Assembly: GCA_963854735.1 (NCBI GenBank)
Contig: OY978102.1
Span: forward strand, 310,001 to 374,000
Length of the DNA stretch: 64,000 bases
Source of the DNA: Marvania coccoides
Taxonomy: Eukaryota > Chlorophyta > Trebouxiophyceae > Chlorellales > Chlorellaceae
Direction of reading: 5' to 3'
Numbering within the stretch: position 1 is the stretch's first letter; every line of letters begins with the position of its first letter. Of the stretch, positions 9,745 through 21,628 are shown in pieces. Under the pieces are notes generated by a model, which searched no databases, was not told where the DNA came from, and saw only the letters and a list, made by a program, of their open reading frames with translations. The position numbers were made by a program, and so were the translations under genes.

Positions 9745-11443
9745 ATGGCCGACATCAAAGACATCATGGGTGTCCCCAGGCAGGGGGCCGCTCCTGCTGA
9801 GAAAGCGGAGAAGCCCAAGGAGCAAAAGTTGATCAAGCCCAAGGGGATGTCCAGGTATGCCATTTTTGAGCCTTTTTCAACTCTTTCTGCGCGTCTTTAC
9901 CTCCTGAATCTCAACAACAATGTTTCCCGGCCGCTTTCGACCCTGCAGGGAGGCGTTTGCGCTGCTGAGCTCCACTCACCCGCTGGTGCCGTCCCAGCTG
10001 ATGGGCGAGCTGAAAAAGAGCGAGGCCAAGGACCGCCCCCGCAAGCGCGGCCAGGTGACCTTCCAGTGGGTGCCGTTTGACAACCCTGGCCGTTCGGATG
10101 GCCTGCAGCTACACCACTGGGTCAAGTGCTATAAGGATCCCGCCACTGGTCAGGTAAGAGAGGAGAAAACAAGAGTTTGCTAGTGCCGGTATTCAATTTT
10201 TAGAAGGAATTTTAGGAGCAGACATGGATACCTATCGTTTGGACCTTTTTGAGGGTGAAATGCGGATGTTTCGGGGACTCTTTTCAGGGGTCTAGTCGCC
10301 AATGCCGTCTTTCTTCCTCTTTGTGCACTCCATCTGAACATTTCAGACATCATTATCATGAATCTAAATAACACAACATTCCACGCTTCACTCTCGCTCT
10401 CTCGCTCTCTCACTCTCAATTTCACAATCACACTCCCTCCTCGCTCCCTCCAGGTGGCCCACGCCGAGAAGGAGTACCCTTTTGCCAAGTACAACAAACG
10501 CAGCCGCGTGTACCGCTACACCGACGACGAGTGGAACACGCTGCTCACGCCCGACCCCTCCTGGAGCCGTCAGGAGACCGACTACCTACTGGGCCTGGTG
10601 GAGAGCATGGATCAGCGGTGGCTGGCAATCGCCGACCGCTATAACTTCCCAGGAGGGCAGCCCCGGGGGGTGGAAGACATCAAGGGGCGGTACTACAGCG
10701 TGGCGCGGCAGCTGCTGCTGGGGTGGGAGGGGGGGCCAGAGGGCATCGCCAACCAGACCCTGGTCAAACACCCGTACAGCGCCCAGCATGAAAAAGAACG
10801 AAAACGCGGGCTGGAGCTGCTGATGGCGCGCACGCACGAGCAGAACGCGGAGGAGGAGGCGGTGCTGGCGGAAGCGGCGAAGATCGAGGCGAAGCGAAAG
10901 GCGGAGGGCGGGGCTGCGAGGGGGCGGGGGCCGGGGGCGGCGGCGGGGCCGCTGGGCGGCGCCCCTGCGGTGCCTGGCGCGGCGCAGTTGATGGTGGAGG
11001 TGAAGGAGGTGGAGGCGGAGCCGCCGGTGGGCACGGCACCGCTGTTCGACGGGTACGGCAAGCCTGCTATGCCGACGCCTGCTGCAGACGCTGCGCCCGA
11101 TGCGCCGCTGCCGCGCGTGCTGTCGCGCTCCGCGCACACCCGGGAGGTGTTGGAGGGCGTGATCACTAGCGTGCAGCCGGAGAAGGCGCAGAAGATGCTG
11201 CTGGGCAGCATGGGAGAGCTGAAACTGGCTGATCTGCCGAGGGCAGCGTCCCGACAGGTCTGCGGCGCGTACCTGATGCTGCTGCGGGAGGTCATGGAAC
11301 ACCTGGACTTGAAGCGGCAGCTGGCGGCGCGGCAGGCAATGGCGGGGGCCAAGCGGGCGGCCAGAGAAGCTGACTTGGACGGGGCAGGGCCGAGGAGCGA
11401 AAAGAGGCAGCGGGTGGCCAAGCGCGCGTACGACGACTACTAA
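9745..11443 (+). CDS. SWC4: SWC4/DMAP1 chromatin-complex subunit
   Basis: Three exons, 9745-9854, 9949-10153 and 10454-11443 (434 aa). It opens with MADIKDIMGVPR, the hallmark N-terminus of DMAP1/SWC4 proteins. The conserved domain follows: FQWVPFDNPGRSDGLQLHHW, then YPFAKYNKRSRVYRYTDDEW, and the SANT/Myb-like region at about 125-190 (WSRQETDYLLGLVESMDQRW, DIKGRYYSVARQLL). A coiled stretch with HEKERKRGLELLMART and an Ala/Gly/Pro-rich insert lead to a conserved C-terminal helix. In yeast and plants SWC4 is shared by the SWR1 complex, which loads histone H2A.Z, and the NuA4 acetyltransferase complex. Its SANT-like domain binds DNA or histones. Nuclear localisation fits the basic C-terminus. 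All splice phases agree. Confidence 0.93.
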
Positions 11444-11662
11444 ACTGTGTGACATGATGACTGATGACTGTTTATTTGAGTTGTAAAAGAAGTAAACCCC
11501 GTGAAAATTATTTTTCAAAATGACAGGGAAGGCCAGAGTTGAAAGATTTTTTTTTTGTTAATTTTGAAAAATAAAATAGTGAATAAATGCCAGCTGTGGT
11601 GTTCAACGCTTTACAGCATCAAATGCTCCGATTTGCGCACAAAAAATAATAGATTGATACAA

Positions 11663-14219
11663 ATGACAGACCCAAAGTCATCACCACCAAAGTTTAAGGC
11701 ACCGCCTCCAATGTTTGACCCTGTGAAAGAGTCTGGAGCGGCTGAGCCAAATGAAGCGCGGCAAGCGGTCCAGCCGCGGCCCCCGCCCCCAAAATTTTCA
11801 GCGCCTCCGCAACGCCTTCCCGATGCTGCCAAAGCAGCGGCAGCAGCAGCCGCTAGGGCGGCCAAGCACGCCACTCCCGCCCAGCGCGAGAAGCTGGCGG
11901 CGGAGGCGGCAGCGCAGGCCATCGCGCAGCATGCCGAGGCTGCGGAGGCAGCGGCATCACAGCCGCAGCAAGAACAGCCGCAGCAGCAATTAGCAGCCCC
12001 TAAACCACCCCCTGGACCTTACCAGCCGCCAGAGTGGGGGGGCATCCCTGCAAAGTAAGAGCTATTTCCAAAAATGCACCAATTTCCTTCCTTGCAACTT
12101 TTCCTTCTTTATGAAGTTAATTAATTGTATTTAACCGCCAATTAATTGTATGCTGCAGCGTGCCCTACGCCTTGGAGGTGCTGAAACAGGGCACCATCCT
12201 CGCCACTGTGGACCTGCGCCAGCTGTGTTTGGACGCGAACAAATCATTCCTCGCCCTGGGTCGATCCCCGGACAACGACATTTTGCTGGACCACCCCTCC
12301 TCCTCTCGGCTGCACGCCGTGCTGCAGTTTCGCGGGTCCGACGGCGGCGCGTTTCTCCTCGACCCTGGGTCCACGCACGGATGTTACGTAAACAAAGCGC
12401 GCGCAGCAGCAGGGCAGTACACTGCGCTACGGGTCGGCGACATGCTGCGCTTTGGGGAGAGCTCCAGGACGCACGTGCTGTGCGGCCCCGCGGAGATGAT
12501 GCAGGAAGAAGCCCCCAGCAAGGAGCAGCGCCGCCAGGCCGCGGCGCTGGAGGCCATGAAGGCGCAGCAAGCGATAGATGCCGCTGCCGCCAAGGCAGCG
12601 ATGGCAAAAGTGATCGCGGGCGGAGGGGTTTCGTGGGGCTTTGGCATGGAAGCTGCAGACTTTGACGAGGCGGCGGGGGCGGAGGGGGAGGACATTGACT
12701 GGCGCGCTTATTTGGCTTCAAAGGGCGGCGGCACCGAGAAGCAGCAAAAGTTGGCGGAAAAGATTCGCAAGCGGGAGGCGCGCGTGGCGGCGCTGCAGCG
12801 CGAGGCGGAGAATATCCAGGCCAAGCAGCGCTCGATGGAGGAGCTCACGATGGGCCAGGCCGACACTTTGGCGCGCAATGAAGCGGAGATTGACAGAGCG
12901 ATGGCCGAAGCTGAAGAGCTGGAAGACTCGCTGCTGGAGTCGATCCGAGACTCAATTTCTGGCGGGAAAAAGAAAGCGGGAAAAGAAAGGGGCGATGGCG
13001 TCGGCAGGAAGAAGCGCAGCAGGGCGCAAGCGGGGTCTGATGAAGAGGGCGTCGGCGGCAGCAGTGACGACGACGCTTTCTATGATAGAACGGGGGAAGG
13101 GGCGAGAAAGAAAGGAGGAAAACGGGGGAGCGGGGCGGGGAAGAAGGGGAGAGGGGCGGAGCAGGAGGTGGAGGACGCGGCGTCACTGTACGGCAAGCTG
13201 GAGACGTTGCGAGAAGAGTTGGTGGCGACGGAGCGGCAGCTGCTGGCGGAGGAGGCGGAGCAGGCGAAGCACGGTGGGGGTGGGGGATGGGTGGGCGGCG
13301 GTGGGGATGATTCTTTGGAGGAGTTTATGAGGGGAGTGGATGCCAAGCTGGAGACCGACAAGGTGGCGGTGTTAAAGAAAGAGGCGGCGGAAATAAAGGG
13401 TAAAGTGGAGAGAACGGAGCGGCTGTTGAAGCTGGCAGATCCTGACGGGCGAGTCGTGTATTTTTTTTTGGGTTGTGGGCAAAAGTAGTTTGTTTATATT
13501 TCCTTGTCGCAATTTCATTTCAATATCTCTCATTCGCTTATTACGAGCTTATTATGTTCATGTGCAGTTACTTCAAGCCTGGTTCGAAGGTCGCGGCAGC
13601 GGCCGTGCAGCGCGCTCGCGCCGAGCAGCAGCAACAGCAGCGGAAAAGGCAGGCGGCAGCGGCAGCAGCAGCGGCCGCCAAACTTGAAGAGGAGAAGCCG
13701 CTGCCTGCAGCAGCAACCGCGCCGATGGAAGAGAAACCATTGCTGCCGCCACCAAGCAAGCCTTCACCAGCAGCGCACCAGCAGGTGCACCGTTTAGAGG
13801 CCCTGAACGGCAGCAGCGGCGGCGGCGACGGTGCTGGCGAAAATGGAGGCCTGGAAGTCCGCGTGAAGCCGAAACCGGCCCCTCCCACTGTTGCTGCTGC
13901 TGCGCGGGGGAGCTCCCCGCCTGCGACGAGCGCGTACGAGAGCAGGCGCGCGCACATTGCTGCCTCTTTGCAATCGATGAAAAACGGAGGCAGCGGCAAT
14001 GCAGCGGCAGCGGGAACAGCTCCGCCTGGTACTGCAGCTGTGGCGGCGGAGGCGGATGATGCTGCGAAGCGGGTTTTGAGCGACCTGGCGGTGCTGCAGC
14101 AGGCAAAGCGGGGCGCTGGGGCGGCGGGGGCTGCTGATGCCGAAGCGGAGGAGTGGGTGCCGCCTGAGGGGCAGAAAGGGGACGGCCGCACTTCCCTTAA
14201 TGACCGGTTGGGGTATTAG
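11663..14219 (+). CDS. Kanadaptin-like FHA-domain protein
   Basis: Three exons, 11663-12054, 12159-13457 and 13568-14219 (780 aa), with phases consistent. After a Pro/Ala/Gln-rich N-terminus ending PYQPPEWGGIP, an FHA domain spans about residues 150-230. Its phosphothreonine-binding loops are visible (LGRSPDNDILLDHPSSSRLH, then DPGSTHGCYVN). Downstream are the kanadaptin markers VSWGFGMEAADFDE, a long coiled coil, an acidic DDDAFYDRTGEG motif and a second coiled coil ending LADPDGRVVYFKPG. Kanadaptin (SLC4A1AP) is a mostly nuclear protein linked to mRNA processing and, in animals, anion-exchanger trafficking. The second donor is GTATTT after 13457; it restores the family motif across the junction. 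It lies directly after SWC4 on the same strand. Confidence 0.9.
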
Positions 14220-14761
14220 TCTACTTTTGATTTAAGATTTTGAGCTTGTACAGCCGTGGGTTGAGGAACATAACCCCGGGGGGAGGTGGTAACTGGCTGG
14301 CAAAAACAGAAAAAGAGCAGCAGGCATGCTGAGGGGGCTATTTATTGATATAAATAGCACGACTGCCGCGATTACTCAGTATTTTGATTCGCAGCGCCTA
14401 TCTTTGATAACAATTTACACAAGGCGTGGACAAAATCATCGATAACAGGTGGCCATATAGAAACAAGACAGCAAAAACTGGGGCAATTGAAAAAGGGAAA
14501 ATGTAAAAGGAAAGTAGGCAAAGGGAGTTTCTGGGTTACAATGTCAGTGGGAGAAAAGATTTCAATTTCCCTCCCAAAGATTCGAAATTTGTAACACAAG
14601 TGGATTTGTTACTGCATAGCCGGGGGGGGGAACGGCCGGCGGTAGAACGAAAGAGGAGGGACAGGGACAAATTCAAGTGCTAGAAGAAGAGTGGATGGAA
14701 ATGCTCTCCTCGGTTTTTGGCATAGCTGCATCGTGTGAATCTAGAAACGGCTGGGTAAGTA
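14220..14761. other. intergenic, converging gene ends
   Basis: A spacer of about 540 bp between the kanadaptin 3' end and the first gene of the secreted-protein array. Nothing recognisable was seen in it. Confidence 0.5.
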
Positions 14762-15828
14762 TTAAATCAACATGGCGGCGCCAGCCAGCGTGATGAGAGC
14801 GGGCACGATTGTGTTCATGGCAGCGCCACCCTGCGGCGTGACACCGCAGAAGGCAAACAGGCTCGAAAACCCGGGGAAGTCTTCGCACTCCACAGGGGCA
14901 CCTTCAAATGCCGTCTTGCAAGACCCAGGGCAGGTAGTAGGCGCTTTCTGCAAGCAGAGTGAAAGAAAAAACAACAGCGTTTATAAAGAGTCCGAAAGAG
15001 ATGAAAAAAAGCACATTATTTATTTATTTTTATTCGCGGCAAAAAGATTGTTGGATGGCGGCGAGAAGAACTCACAGCAAGGTCGTTGGCGCAGGTCGTG
15101 GTTTTGGTGGCAAGGTACTCAAAGCAGATGTCTTCATTGACAAGAGGAGTGGGGCTCGGGGGGGTTGGGGATGGGGTTGGGGAAGGAGAGCGAATTGGCG
15201 AAGGGGAAGGGGAAGGGGAAGGCGAAGGCGAAGGCGAAGGAGAGGGAGAGGGAGAGGGGGATTCAAGGAGAGGGGGAGAAGAAACCGGTGGGGATGACTG
15301 CAGCAGTATAAAAAAATGCGCAAAATTATAAATCAACATCTTGAGCTCTACGCCAATTCAATAAAAGTTCGCGTGCGGATAAAAAAAGAGTTAGAGAGGG
15401 CTTACTTCGGTAGGCGGGCTTGTTTCCACAGGTGGGCTTGTTTCGGTGGGTGGGCTTGTTTCGGTAGGCGGGCTGCTGTCCACAAATGGCGGGGGGGGTG
15501 AGTAGTCATCAAAGTCGTCAATGATATCATCACCAGGAATGTCGTCAATTCCAGCCAGGCAGGCCTCGGTGAAGGGCTGGTTGGAGACGTCATCTGGAAT
15601 GAACTCGCCGCAACGGTCGAGAAGCGTGGTCCACCAGCTGTTGCATTCAGGGGGGCAAGCGACGGCGTTGGGTTGGACCGCAGCGGTGATGCAAGTCTGG
15701 ATGAGACCGGCGTACTCTTGCGACGAGGTGAAACCAAAGCAAGTGTTGATATCTTGGGCGCGGGTGAAGCCGCAGAAGACCGCGAGAAGGACGGTAATGG
15801 TCGCAAAAACAGCACAGCGACAAAACAT
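14762..15828 (-). CDS. Secreted Cys-rich, Ser/Pro-rich protein with GPI-like tail (array gene A)
   Basis: Three exons in order 15828-15406, 15297-15076 and 14947-14762 (276 aa), joined in phase 0. A signal peptide covers about residues 1-24 (MFCRCAVFATITVLLAVFCG). The first six-cysteine module follows: Cys in INTCFGF, then QTC, ACPPEC, DRC and EAC. An acidic stretch (GIDDIPGDDIIDDFDDY) may bind calcium. The stalk has TSPPTE-type repeats and then a Ser-Pro run encoded by a hexanucleotide repeat. A second, more divergent six-Cys module (ICFEYL, TTTCAN, TTCPGSC, VEC, FCGV) precedes a hydrophobic C-terminus ending LITLAGAAMLI, as in GPI-anchored proteins. Ser-Pro repeats are typical targets of hydroxyproline glycosylation in green algae. 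This is the most divergent member of the array. Inferred location: outer plasma-membrane leaflet or wall. Confidence 0.75.
15187..15262 (-). repeat. Hexanucleotide repeat encoding the Ser-Pro stalk
   Basis: On the plus strand this reads as tandem GGGGAA, GGCGAA and GGGAGA units; on the coding strand they give alternating Ser-Pro. It lies wholly inside exon 2 of array gene A, so copy-number change would alter stalk length without breaking frame. Confidence 0.9.
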
Positions 15829-16730
15829 GGCGAAAGTCGAAAAAGAGCGCGGAGAGACACTGGAAATGGGCTGGAAACGCGGTAATTACTAAATTAATCG
15901 ACTCTTTTACGTCGTGTGTTGCTATCGAAAGCGAAATAAAAAGTCACCCAACGAAATGAAAAAGTCGGGAAAGAGGGCACAGCCCGGAGTTCAAACGAAA
16001 TAAAGAGGAGCACAAAACAGAAATAAATAAAATTATATAAATGATGACACGGGTCGCGATTTTTTCATATCCAAAAATAGTTTGAGTGGTACTTCTTTTG
16101 ATTAAAGAAATCGTGGAACATGCTGTACACGTGGCGGTTGTAGTCCTTCGGTCTGAATCTTGCAATAATGCAAGTAAATTTTGCATTAAGGTTGTTTATG
16201 ATATCCCGTATTTGAGTCTCTGGAACTCGGCCCTTGCATTGAACTACGCAGCGGTGACTTCGCCATCCCGTCTATTTTTTTTCATATGCTCAATACTCCG
16301 AGGATAATTAAGCTCGTCTTATTTCCTAACGAAAATAAGAATTAAGAGACCCCAGGGGGAGGGCAACTGTAGTAGGTGACTTTTCCTACTCGAAGGTTTC
16401 CCATCGTCCATGACCTAAATGATGTTTTGAGCTGAAAATGGAAACTCTTTCATATTACAGAAAGCCAAAGTGCAATTCAGGTCATACCATCACAATTAAG
16501 GTCAATAGAGATAACATTTGATAAGAAAAACAAGGGTCCAAACTACTACTGCCGGCCATAAACCAAAAAACCATATACTTGCAAGTTATATTTTGTTTGA
16601 AATGTCTTGAACAACCAAAATATGGAATGAATAACTGAAAATAACAACGTACCCTAGACGCCACGTACAAAAGGTACATATAATGGGACCATTTATATTT
16701 AGGGTTTCACTCCCACTGCTCGCATGAATT
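15829..16730. other. intergenic between array genes A and B
   Basis: An AT-rich spacer of about 900 bp. At 16280-16317 it holds a decayed copy, on the opposite strand, of the dispersed CATATGAAA element, followed by GGATAATTAAGCTCG, which also occurs downstream of array gene C at about 18600. This suggests remnants of earlier duplications in the array. No gene called. Confidence 0.5.
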
Positions 16731-17823
16731 TTACACCACCATCATCATGCCTGCCAGTCCTCCTGCTGCTGCCAAAAGGGCAGGCAGTGCGGAGGCAGCA
16801 ACAGCACTGGAAGTCGCATCCAGCGGCACGACAACTGTGGGAGGCGGTGGGCTGGCCGAGTCCAGAGGAACGAGAGAGGGAGGGGGGCTGGTGGCCGTGG
16901 GTGGCGGCGGAGATGATGATGGGGGGGGAGAGGTGGCTGTTGGGGGAGGCGGGTTGCCAGCGGGCGCCAGGGCCGGGGGAGGTGGAGAGGAAGAAGGGGC
17001 GGGGCCGGGAGCCGGTCCAGGAGAGTTCACCTGTAAATATGCACAACAACGCCGACGCAATCACCAACTGGCATATTCTAGCATCGGTGGTGTTTCTTTT
17101 TGGGGTAAAATGCCCATTAGCGAAAGGTCTTAGAAGAAACTGTGCTCCCGGTAATACAATTTCAAAATTTACCGCTGGGGATGGGCCAGATGCGGGGGAG
17201 AGAGAAGGTGAAGGCTTGGGGGACGAAGGAGGGGTGGGCTCAGGGAGCTCATTGATGAAAATAAGTCCACAATCGCCTACGAGAGAGCTGGGCAGCAGTT
17301 TCGCGTCAAACAGGGTGTCGCAGTTTGTAATGGCCTCCCTGAAGACTATCTGCACAATTTCAAAGAGAGAAAGTATTAATTGTTAGTCCTTTTCAGAACA
17401 ATATGACATGAAGGTTGGCTGTTTCGCAAAAAATCTTTGATTTGATGCTCACCTGGCACGCCTGAGGGCAGCTGCCAGAGGGAGCAAGCGGCGCAGACTG
17501 AGCGCAGCTCGCCACCTGCTCCCTGAAATCTGCCAGGCTCTTGATTTTAGAAGCGCACTCCTCGATGAACGCAGCGTCCTCAAGGATGTTTTCCGGCCTA
17601 TCGGGCCTGCCCTTGCTTGCGTCTGTGTCGTCGTAGTCCTGGTCCTCTGAAGAGAGAAAATAGGGCCATGCGCTTCAGGTTACAGAGCAAGAATTGGGCT
17701 ATGTTTCCTAGCAGACCACGAACCTGGAATGCCGTCGTTATCTTGGTCGACAATCTGAGCGGTGGCAAAGTGGCTGACCGCCAGGAGCAGGGCGATAGCT
17801 ATGGCACGCCATAACGAAACCAT
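16731..17823 (-). CDS. Secreted calcium-motif, Ser/Pro-rich protein with GPI-like tail (array gene B)
   Basis: Four exons in order 17823-17724, 17646-17453, 17349-17173 and 17030-16731 (256 aa). A signal peptide (MVSLWRAIAIALLLAVSHFA) is followed by a TSP3-like acidic motif, IVDQDNDGIPEDQDYDD, split by a phase-1 intron inside the Glu codon. One six-Cys module follows (IEECASK, VASCAQS, GSCPQACQ, ITNCDTL, GDCGL), with the family's phase-0 intron directly after CPQACQ. The stalk is Pro/Ser/Ala-rich, with TATSPPPS repeats. The tail ASALPALLAAAGGLAGMMMVV is a GPI-like signal. Compared with genes C and D it lacks the first six-Cys module. A TATATA stretch about 80 nt upstream of the ATG could serve as a TATA box. 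Confidence 0.77.
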
Positions 17824-18696
17824 GGTGTATTTTGTGCGTGTACAGAAAACAAACGGGGCTCGGAATGAAAGGCGCGTAGATAGAATTTTTAACGGAATTT
17901 TTATGATATATAAAAAATTTTGGACGCAAACCGGGATCCGTTCGCCTGGTTATGGTGAATAAATATGTCTAAATGAATTGAATTGCTACGACAAATGCGG
18001 TTGCACTTGTTTTTAAGCACATCGGGTTTTGGCGGGCCGTTACCGTTGGGAAAAAATGTGTATATCTTCTATTCTGCATGATAACCATTCGCATAGTGTT
18101 CATTAAATTGTAGATTCTGCGATGAACTTGTTTTAGTGAGACAGTCATCTGCAGTTTAAAAAAAAAATGTTTCATTTGACGCCACATGTCTAGCTCCTAC
18201 TCCAGTACGCTCTTCTTGCTGCTCCTTTCTACCTCCGACATGCTTCATACATCGTATTTTCCATCGCAGTTGGGTGCTTAATTTTAAATGGAAAGACAAA
18301 ATATAATATTCACGTCGTTCAGAACGAGAGAAAATTCAAGCGGTGGACTCAATATTGATGAAAGCAACATTGATGCAATTTATGGGACCGTTGATATAGG
18401 GAAGCATTAAGATGCACAGCACCCCGGCCGGCGCCCTCAATAAATGGGGAAAAATTCCAAACATGGGATTATAAAACTTGGAAGGCTTGAATGGGAGAGG
18501 AAGGAAGAAAAGAAAAAAAGGAAACACAAGAAGGCAGTTCTTCTTTATTATTTCATAACTTATATTGGGAGGGAGATCCAGATCCATTCTGTTTCAGGAA
18601 GGATAATTAAGCTCGGCTACAAGACGAGCGTCCTAAAGAGTGCACATCAGTACAGGCCAAATACCCTGCTCTCAGAGTTCAAAAAATATGCTCGAA
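17824..18696. other. intergenic between array genes B and C
   Basis: About 870 bp. From about 18230 to 18696 it matches 21150-21628 downstream of gene D, for example GCTTAATTTTAAATG, AGATGCACAGC and CCGGCGCCCTCAATAA. It is therefore the 3' flank of the tandemly duplicated unit. No gene called. Confidence 0.6.
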
Positions 18697-20485
18697 TTAG
18701 GCTAGCATCACGGCGGCAACCAAAGCCGTAAGAGCCGGCAGGGCGGTCGTGGTCACGGCGCGCAGGGAGCTGCTGGGGGTGACGGGGGGAGAAGGGGTTG
18801 CGGGAGGAGATGGGACTCGAGGTGGGGATGGGATGGGGGAGGGAGACAGCACAGAGGGAGGTGAGGAGACTTGAGGTGCTGGGGCCTGCGCAAACGTAAA
18901 CTCGGATTGTGTTTCAAAAAAAAATGCAGAGTGCGGGAGAATTGCGCTCATTACTCACTACGGGAGGCGATAGCGTGGGAAGCACAGGGGCGGGGGTGGG
19001 CGCAATCGGGGGACTCGTGTTGATGGAGATAAGGCCGCAGCTGTTGGCCAGATCTTCAGGGACCTTCTCCGCAAAGAAAATGTCGCCGCAGAACTTGATA
19101 GCTTCGCCGAAAACAACCTGCGCAAATTGTGAATTGAAGAAAGGAACATAGTAAGAACGTGAAATCTAAATTAAATGCGGTCGAATAAATATAGCCAGCT
19201 TACCTGGCAGGACGGGGGGCAGCTGATTGCTGTGGCATTTGCGGCGGCTTCTGTGCAGCTGGACACCTGCTCCGTAAAGTCTGCCGCGTTTGTCGTCTTG
19301 TTAGCACACTCGGTAATAAACACGGTGTCTTCCAGAGGGTTTTCCTGGTCCAGAGGGTCGTCGATAAGAAGAGGAGGACCTTTTCCAATGTTCGGATCAT
19401 AATCGTTGTAGTCATAATCCTTAGTGATTCCATCATTGTCTGAAAGAATAAAACGAACAGGTAGTTTAAAAAAATTCTCGGAGCATGAGAGAGAAAAGTC
19501 GTACTATTGGTGGCCAGCCATGCTTCTCACCTGCGTCGCTGTCAAGAATATTTTCAATACCTAAAGAGAGAAAAATATGCTTGACGGTTAGAAAATGCAG
19601 GATAATCGACGTTGCTTGGGCATGTTGTAGAATAAGAGAGAAAGCGCATTAAATTTACCGTCGCCATCCGTATCTAGAACAAAGGAAGAAAAGGGAACCA
19701 CAATATAGTTAGAATCAATGCAAGCTATTTCATGGCATTATTTTCGTATTAACCTCCTGTGGTTATTTAAAAAAAAAAAACAAACGCCATAATGATCTCA
19801 CCTATTCCAGGGGGGGTGGGAGACTCAGGAGGCGCCGAAACGATTTCTTTAGTGATGGTAGCGTCATAATCATTATAATCCACGTCGCCCGGCACGCCAT
19901 CGCCATCGATGTCATCATCATCCGCGTTGACAATACCTAAAATTTTAAATTAGCATGCCCTCTCTCAATCTATTTAACACAGGGTAGAAATTCTTGTAAA
20001 ATGGATAGCAATTAGGCGAACCTACCATCGTTATCCAAATCGGTATCGAAATCGTCACCAGGGATTGCAGCACCACTGCAAGCCTCTGCAAATGGCACCG
20101 CCTCGTCGGGAATTTCGTCGGCGCATTTCTCGTTCACAACCGCCACAAACTCCTGGTGTATTGGGATCGTGTAAAGCGTTTATTTAGGAGCGATATTATC
20201 CCAGCGAGGCTGGACTCTAGTACAGAAGTGATCTTGCTGCTTTGAAAGAAAACCCCGCCGGTGTCCGACTGCTGCTTTCAAGGACCGGAGGGTGGCTTGC
20301 TCACTTACCTCGCATTCAGGCGTGCAAGTAGCCAAGCCGTCTTCAACACTGTTAGTGCATGCGAGAGCAAGAGTGGGAAATTCAGGAGCCGCGGCGAGGC
20401 AGCCAGCCTGAGCGTTCGCCCGACTGATCATGATACAGAAGCAGAGCGCAAGGCCCACTGCGGCGAACCGAAATGACGATCCCAT
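18697..20485 (-). CDS. Secreted TSP3-like calcium-repeat, Ser/Pro-rich protein with GPI-like tail (array gene C)
   Basis: Eight exons in order 20485-20309, 20152-20026, 19936-19802, 19673-19659, 19560-19531, 19439-19204, 19117-18959 and 18885-18697 (355 aa). Every junction keeps frame. The signal peptide is MGSSFRFAAVGLALCFCIMI. The first six-Cys module is CLAAAPEF...LACTNS...CTPECE, then NEKCADEIP and EACSG. The acidic middle has DTDLDNDGI, DDIDGDGVPGDVDYNDYD, DTDGDGIENILDSDADNDGI and YDYNDYDPN, matching the thrombospondin type 3 calcium pattern. The second six-Cys module contains TECANK, SSCTEA, SCPPSCQ, KFCGD and NSCGL. A Ser/Pro stalk leads to TTTALPALTALVAAVMLA, a GPI-like tail. Exons 4 (15 nt) and 5 (30 nt) are phase 1-1 microexons within the calcium motifs. 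Inferred role: calcium-binding surface or wall protein. Confidence 0.8.
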
Positions 20486-21628
20486 GTTTAGTTGAAGTTA
20501 TATAATGCTGAATGGGGCTTCGATTGTACTATTTCGGCGACGCGGAATTGATTAATTGAAATACAATTGGAGAAGAAATAGCACGCAACCGGTGATTCAA
20601 TAGCCTGGTCACGTGTCGCAAACCATTAATTAACGAAAATACCAAAGTTAATGTATGCCAGCAGGAAGATCGCAAAGATACCGGAAAGAGCCCAGAATGA
20701 AACGCTCTTTTCGAGTTCAGTTGCGGAGATAAAAAGACTTGCCGCTTCGAGTAAATGATGATGATGCGAATTCGAGTTCTTTTTCCCGGCCATTCCTTCC
20801 GAGTTCGCCCTCTCAGCAAACGCTACTGCCTCCGAAAATGAAAACGGTGTCGAAAATTCCAAACACACCAGTCTTGTAAATTCCCAGACCCATCCTGCTG
20901 CCGCACGGTCTCCCAAGGGCACTCCCCCGAGGGCAGATCGAATACCGCGTCTTCTCTGAAGACTACGTTGCCTTCCGTGCGGCCTACAATGCCCCGGTTC
21001 GGTTTGCTTCCATAACAAAATGCTAGCTATGCCCAACGGCTACAGACCCAAGGATGGAGCATCCGCACGTACACAATCTTCATCACCTACTCTGGTTGCA
21101 TTACGAACCTTAAAAACCAAAATTGCTTATAGAATATGTTGCATCGGCTTGGCGGCAAACCCTCCACGCATCGTATTTTCCGCCGCATTCGGATGCTTAA
21201 TTTTAAATGACAAGGAAAGAAGGAAACAATGATGTGATTGAAGACATTTCAGAAGAAGAGAAAATTTAAGGCGACGGACTCTCTACAGAAAGCAACACTG
21301 CCATCAGTGATGGATGCAGTAATTTATGCGGCTGCTGATGGAGAGAAGTATTGAGATGCACAGCCCCCCAGCCGGCGCCCTCAATAATTGGAAACAATTT
21401 CTAACATGGAATTATATAACTTGGAATCTTGGAAATGGGAAGGAAGAAAAGAAAAAATGGAAACACACGCAAGCAGTTCTTTATTGTCATCACGTATCTT
21501 GGGAGGATGGTCCAGTTTATCTCAGGATGAATAACTGAGCTCCGCTGCGAGACGAACGTTTTCTAAAGAGTGCACAATTCAGTACAGGGCCGAATATCCT
21601 GCTCTCAGAATATAAAAAGACGTAAGAA
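20486..21628. other. intergenic between array genes C and D
   Basis: About 1.1 kb holding the 5' flank of gene C (to about 20830), a unique GC-richer block at about 20830-21060 and the 3' flank of gene D (about 21150-21628). The minus strand of the unique block is open for about 55 codons (GIVGRTEGNVVFREDAVF...), but it has no start, splice context or family match. It also has a copy of the dispersed 20-mer at 20874-20893 (-). Confidence 0.5.
20569..20640 (-). promoter_or_regulatory. Conserved upstream block of array gene C, with a G-box
   Basis: This stretch is nearly repeated upstream of gene D at 23448-23525 (shared words include AATAGCACGCAACCGGTGAT and ACGTGTCGCAAA). It contains CACGTG at 20610-20615; the gene D copy has TACGTG at 23491-23496. 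It lies 85-155 bp upstream of the ATG, as a promoter element would. Retention may simply reflect recent duplication. Confidence 0.4.

Noticed and set aside
13458..13567. Reading straight through the kanadaptin second intron
   Set aside because: The frame meets stops, and the T-rich stretch after GTATTT has intron character; the splice restores YFKPGSK.
15187..15262. The Ser-Pro hexanucleotide tract as a non-coding microsatellite
   Set aside because: It is in frame within an exon with consistent splice sites and encodes the same kind of Ser/Pro stalk as the paralogues.
20498..20504. TATATAA as a TATA box of array gene C (and its equivalent in gene D)
   Set aside because: It is only about 13 bp upstream of the start codon, too close for a normal transcription start unless the leader is almost absent.
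20830..21060. Minus-strand open stretch (GIVGRTEGNVVFRED...) as a further array gene
   Set aside because: No signal peptide, cysteine module, Ser/Pro stalk or splice sites; it does not resemble the array family.
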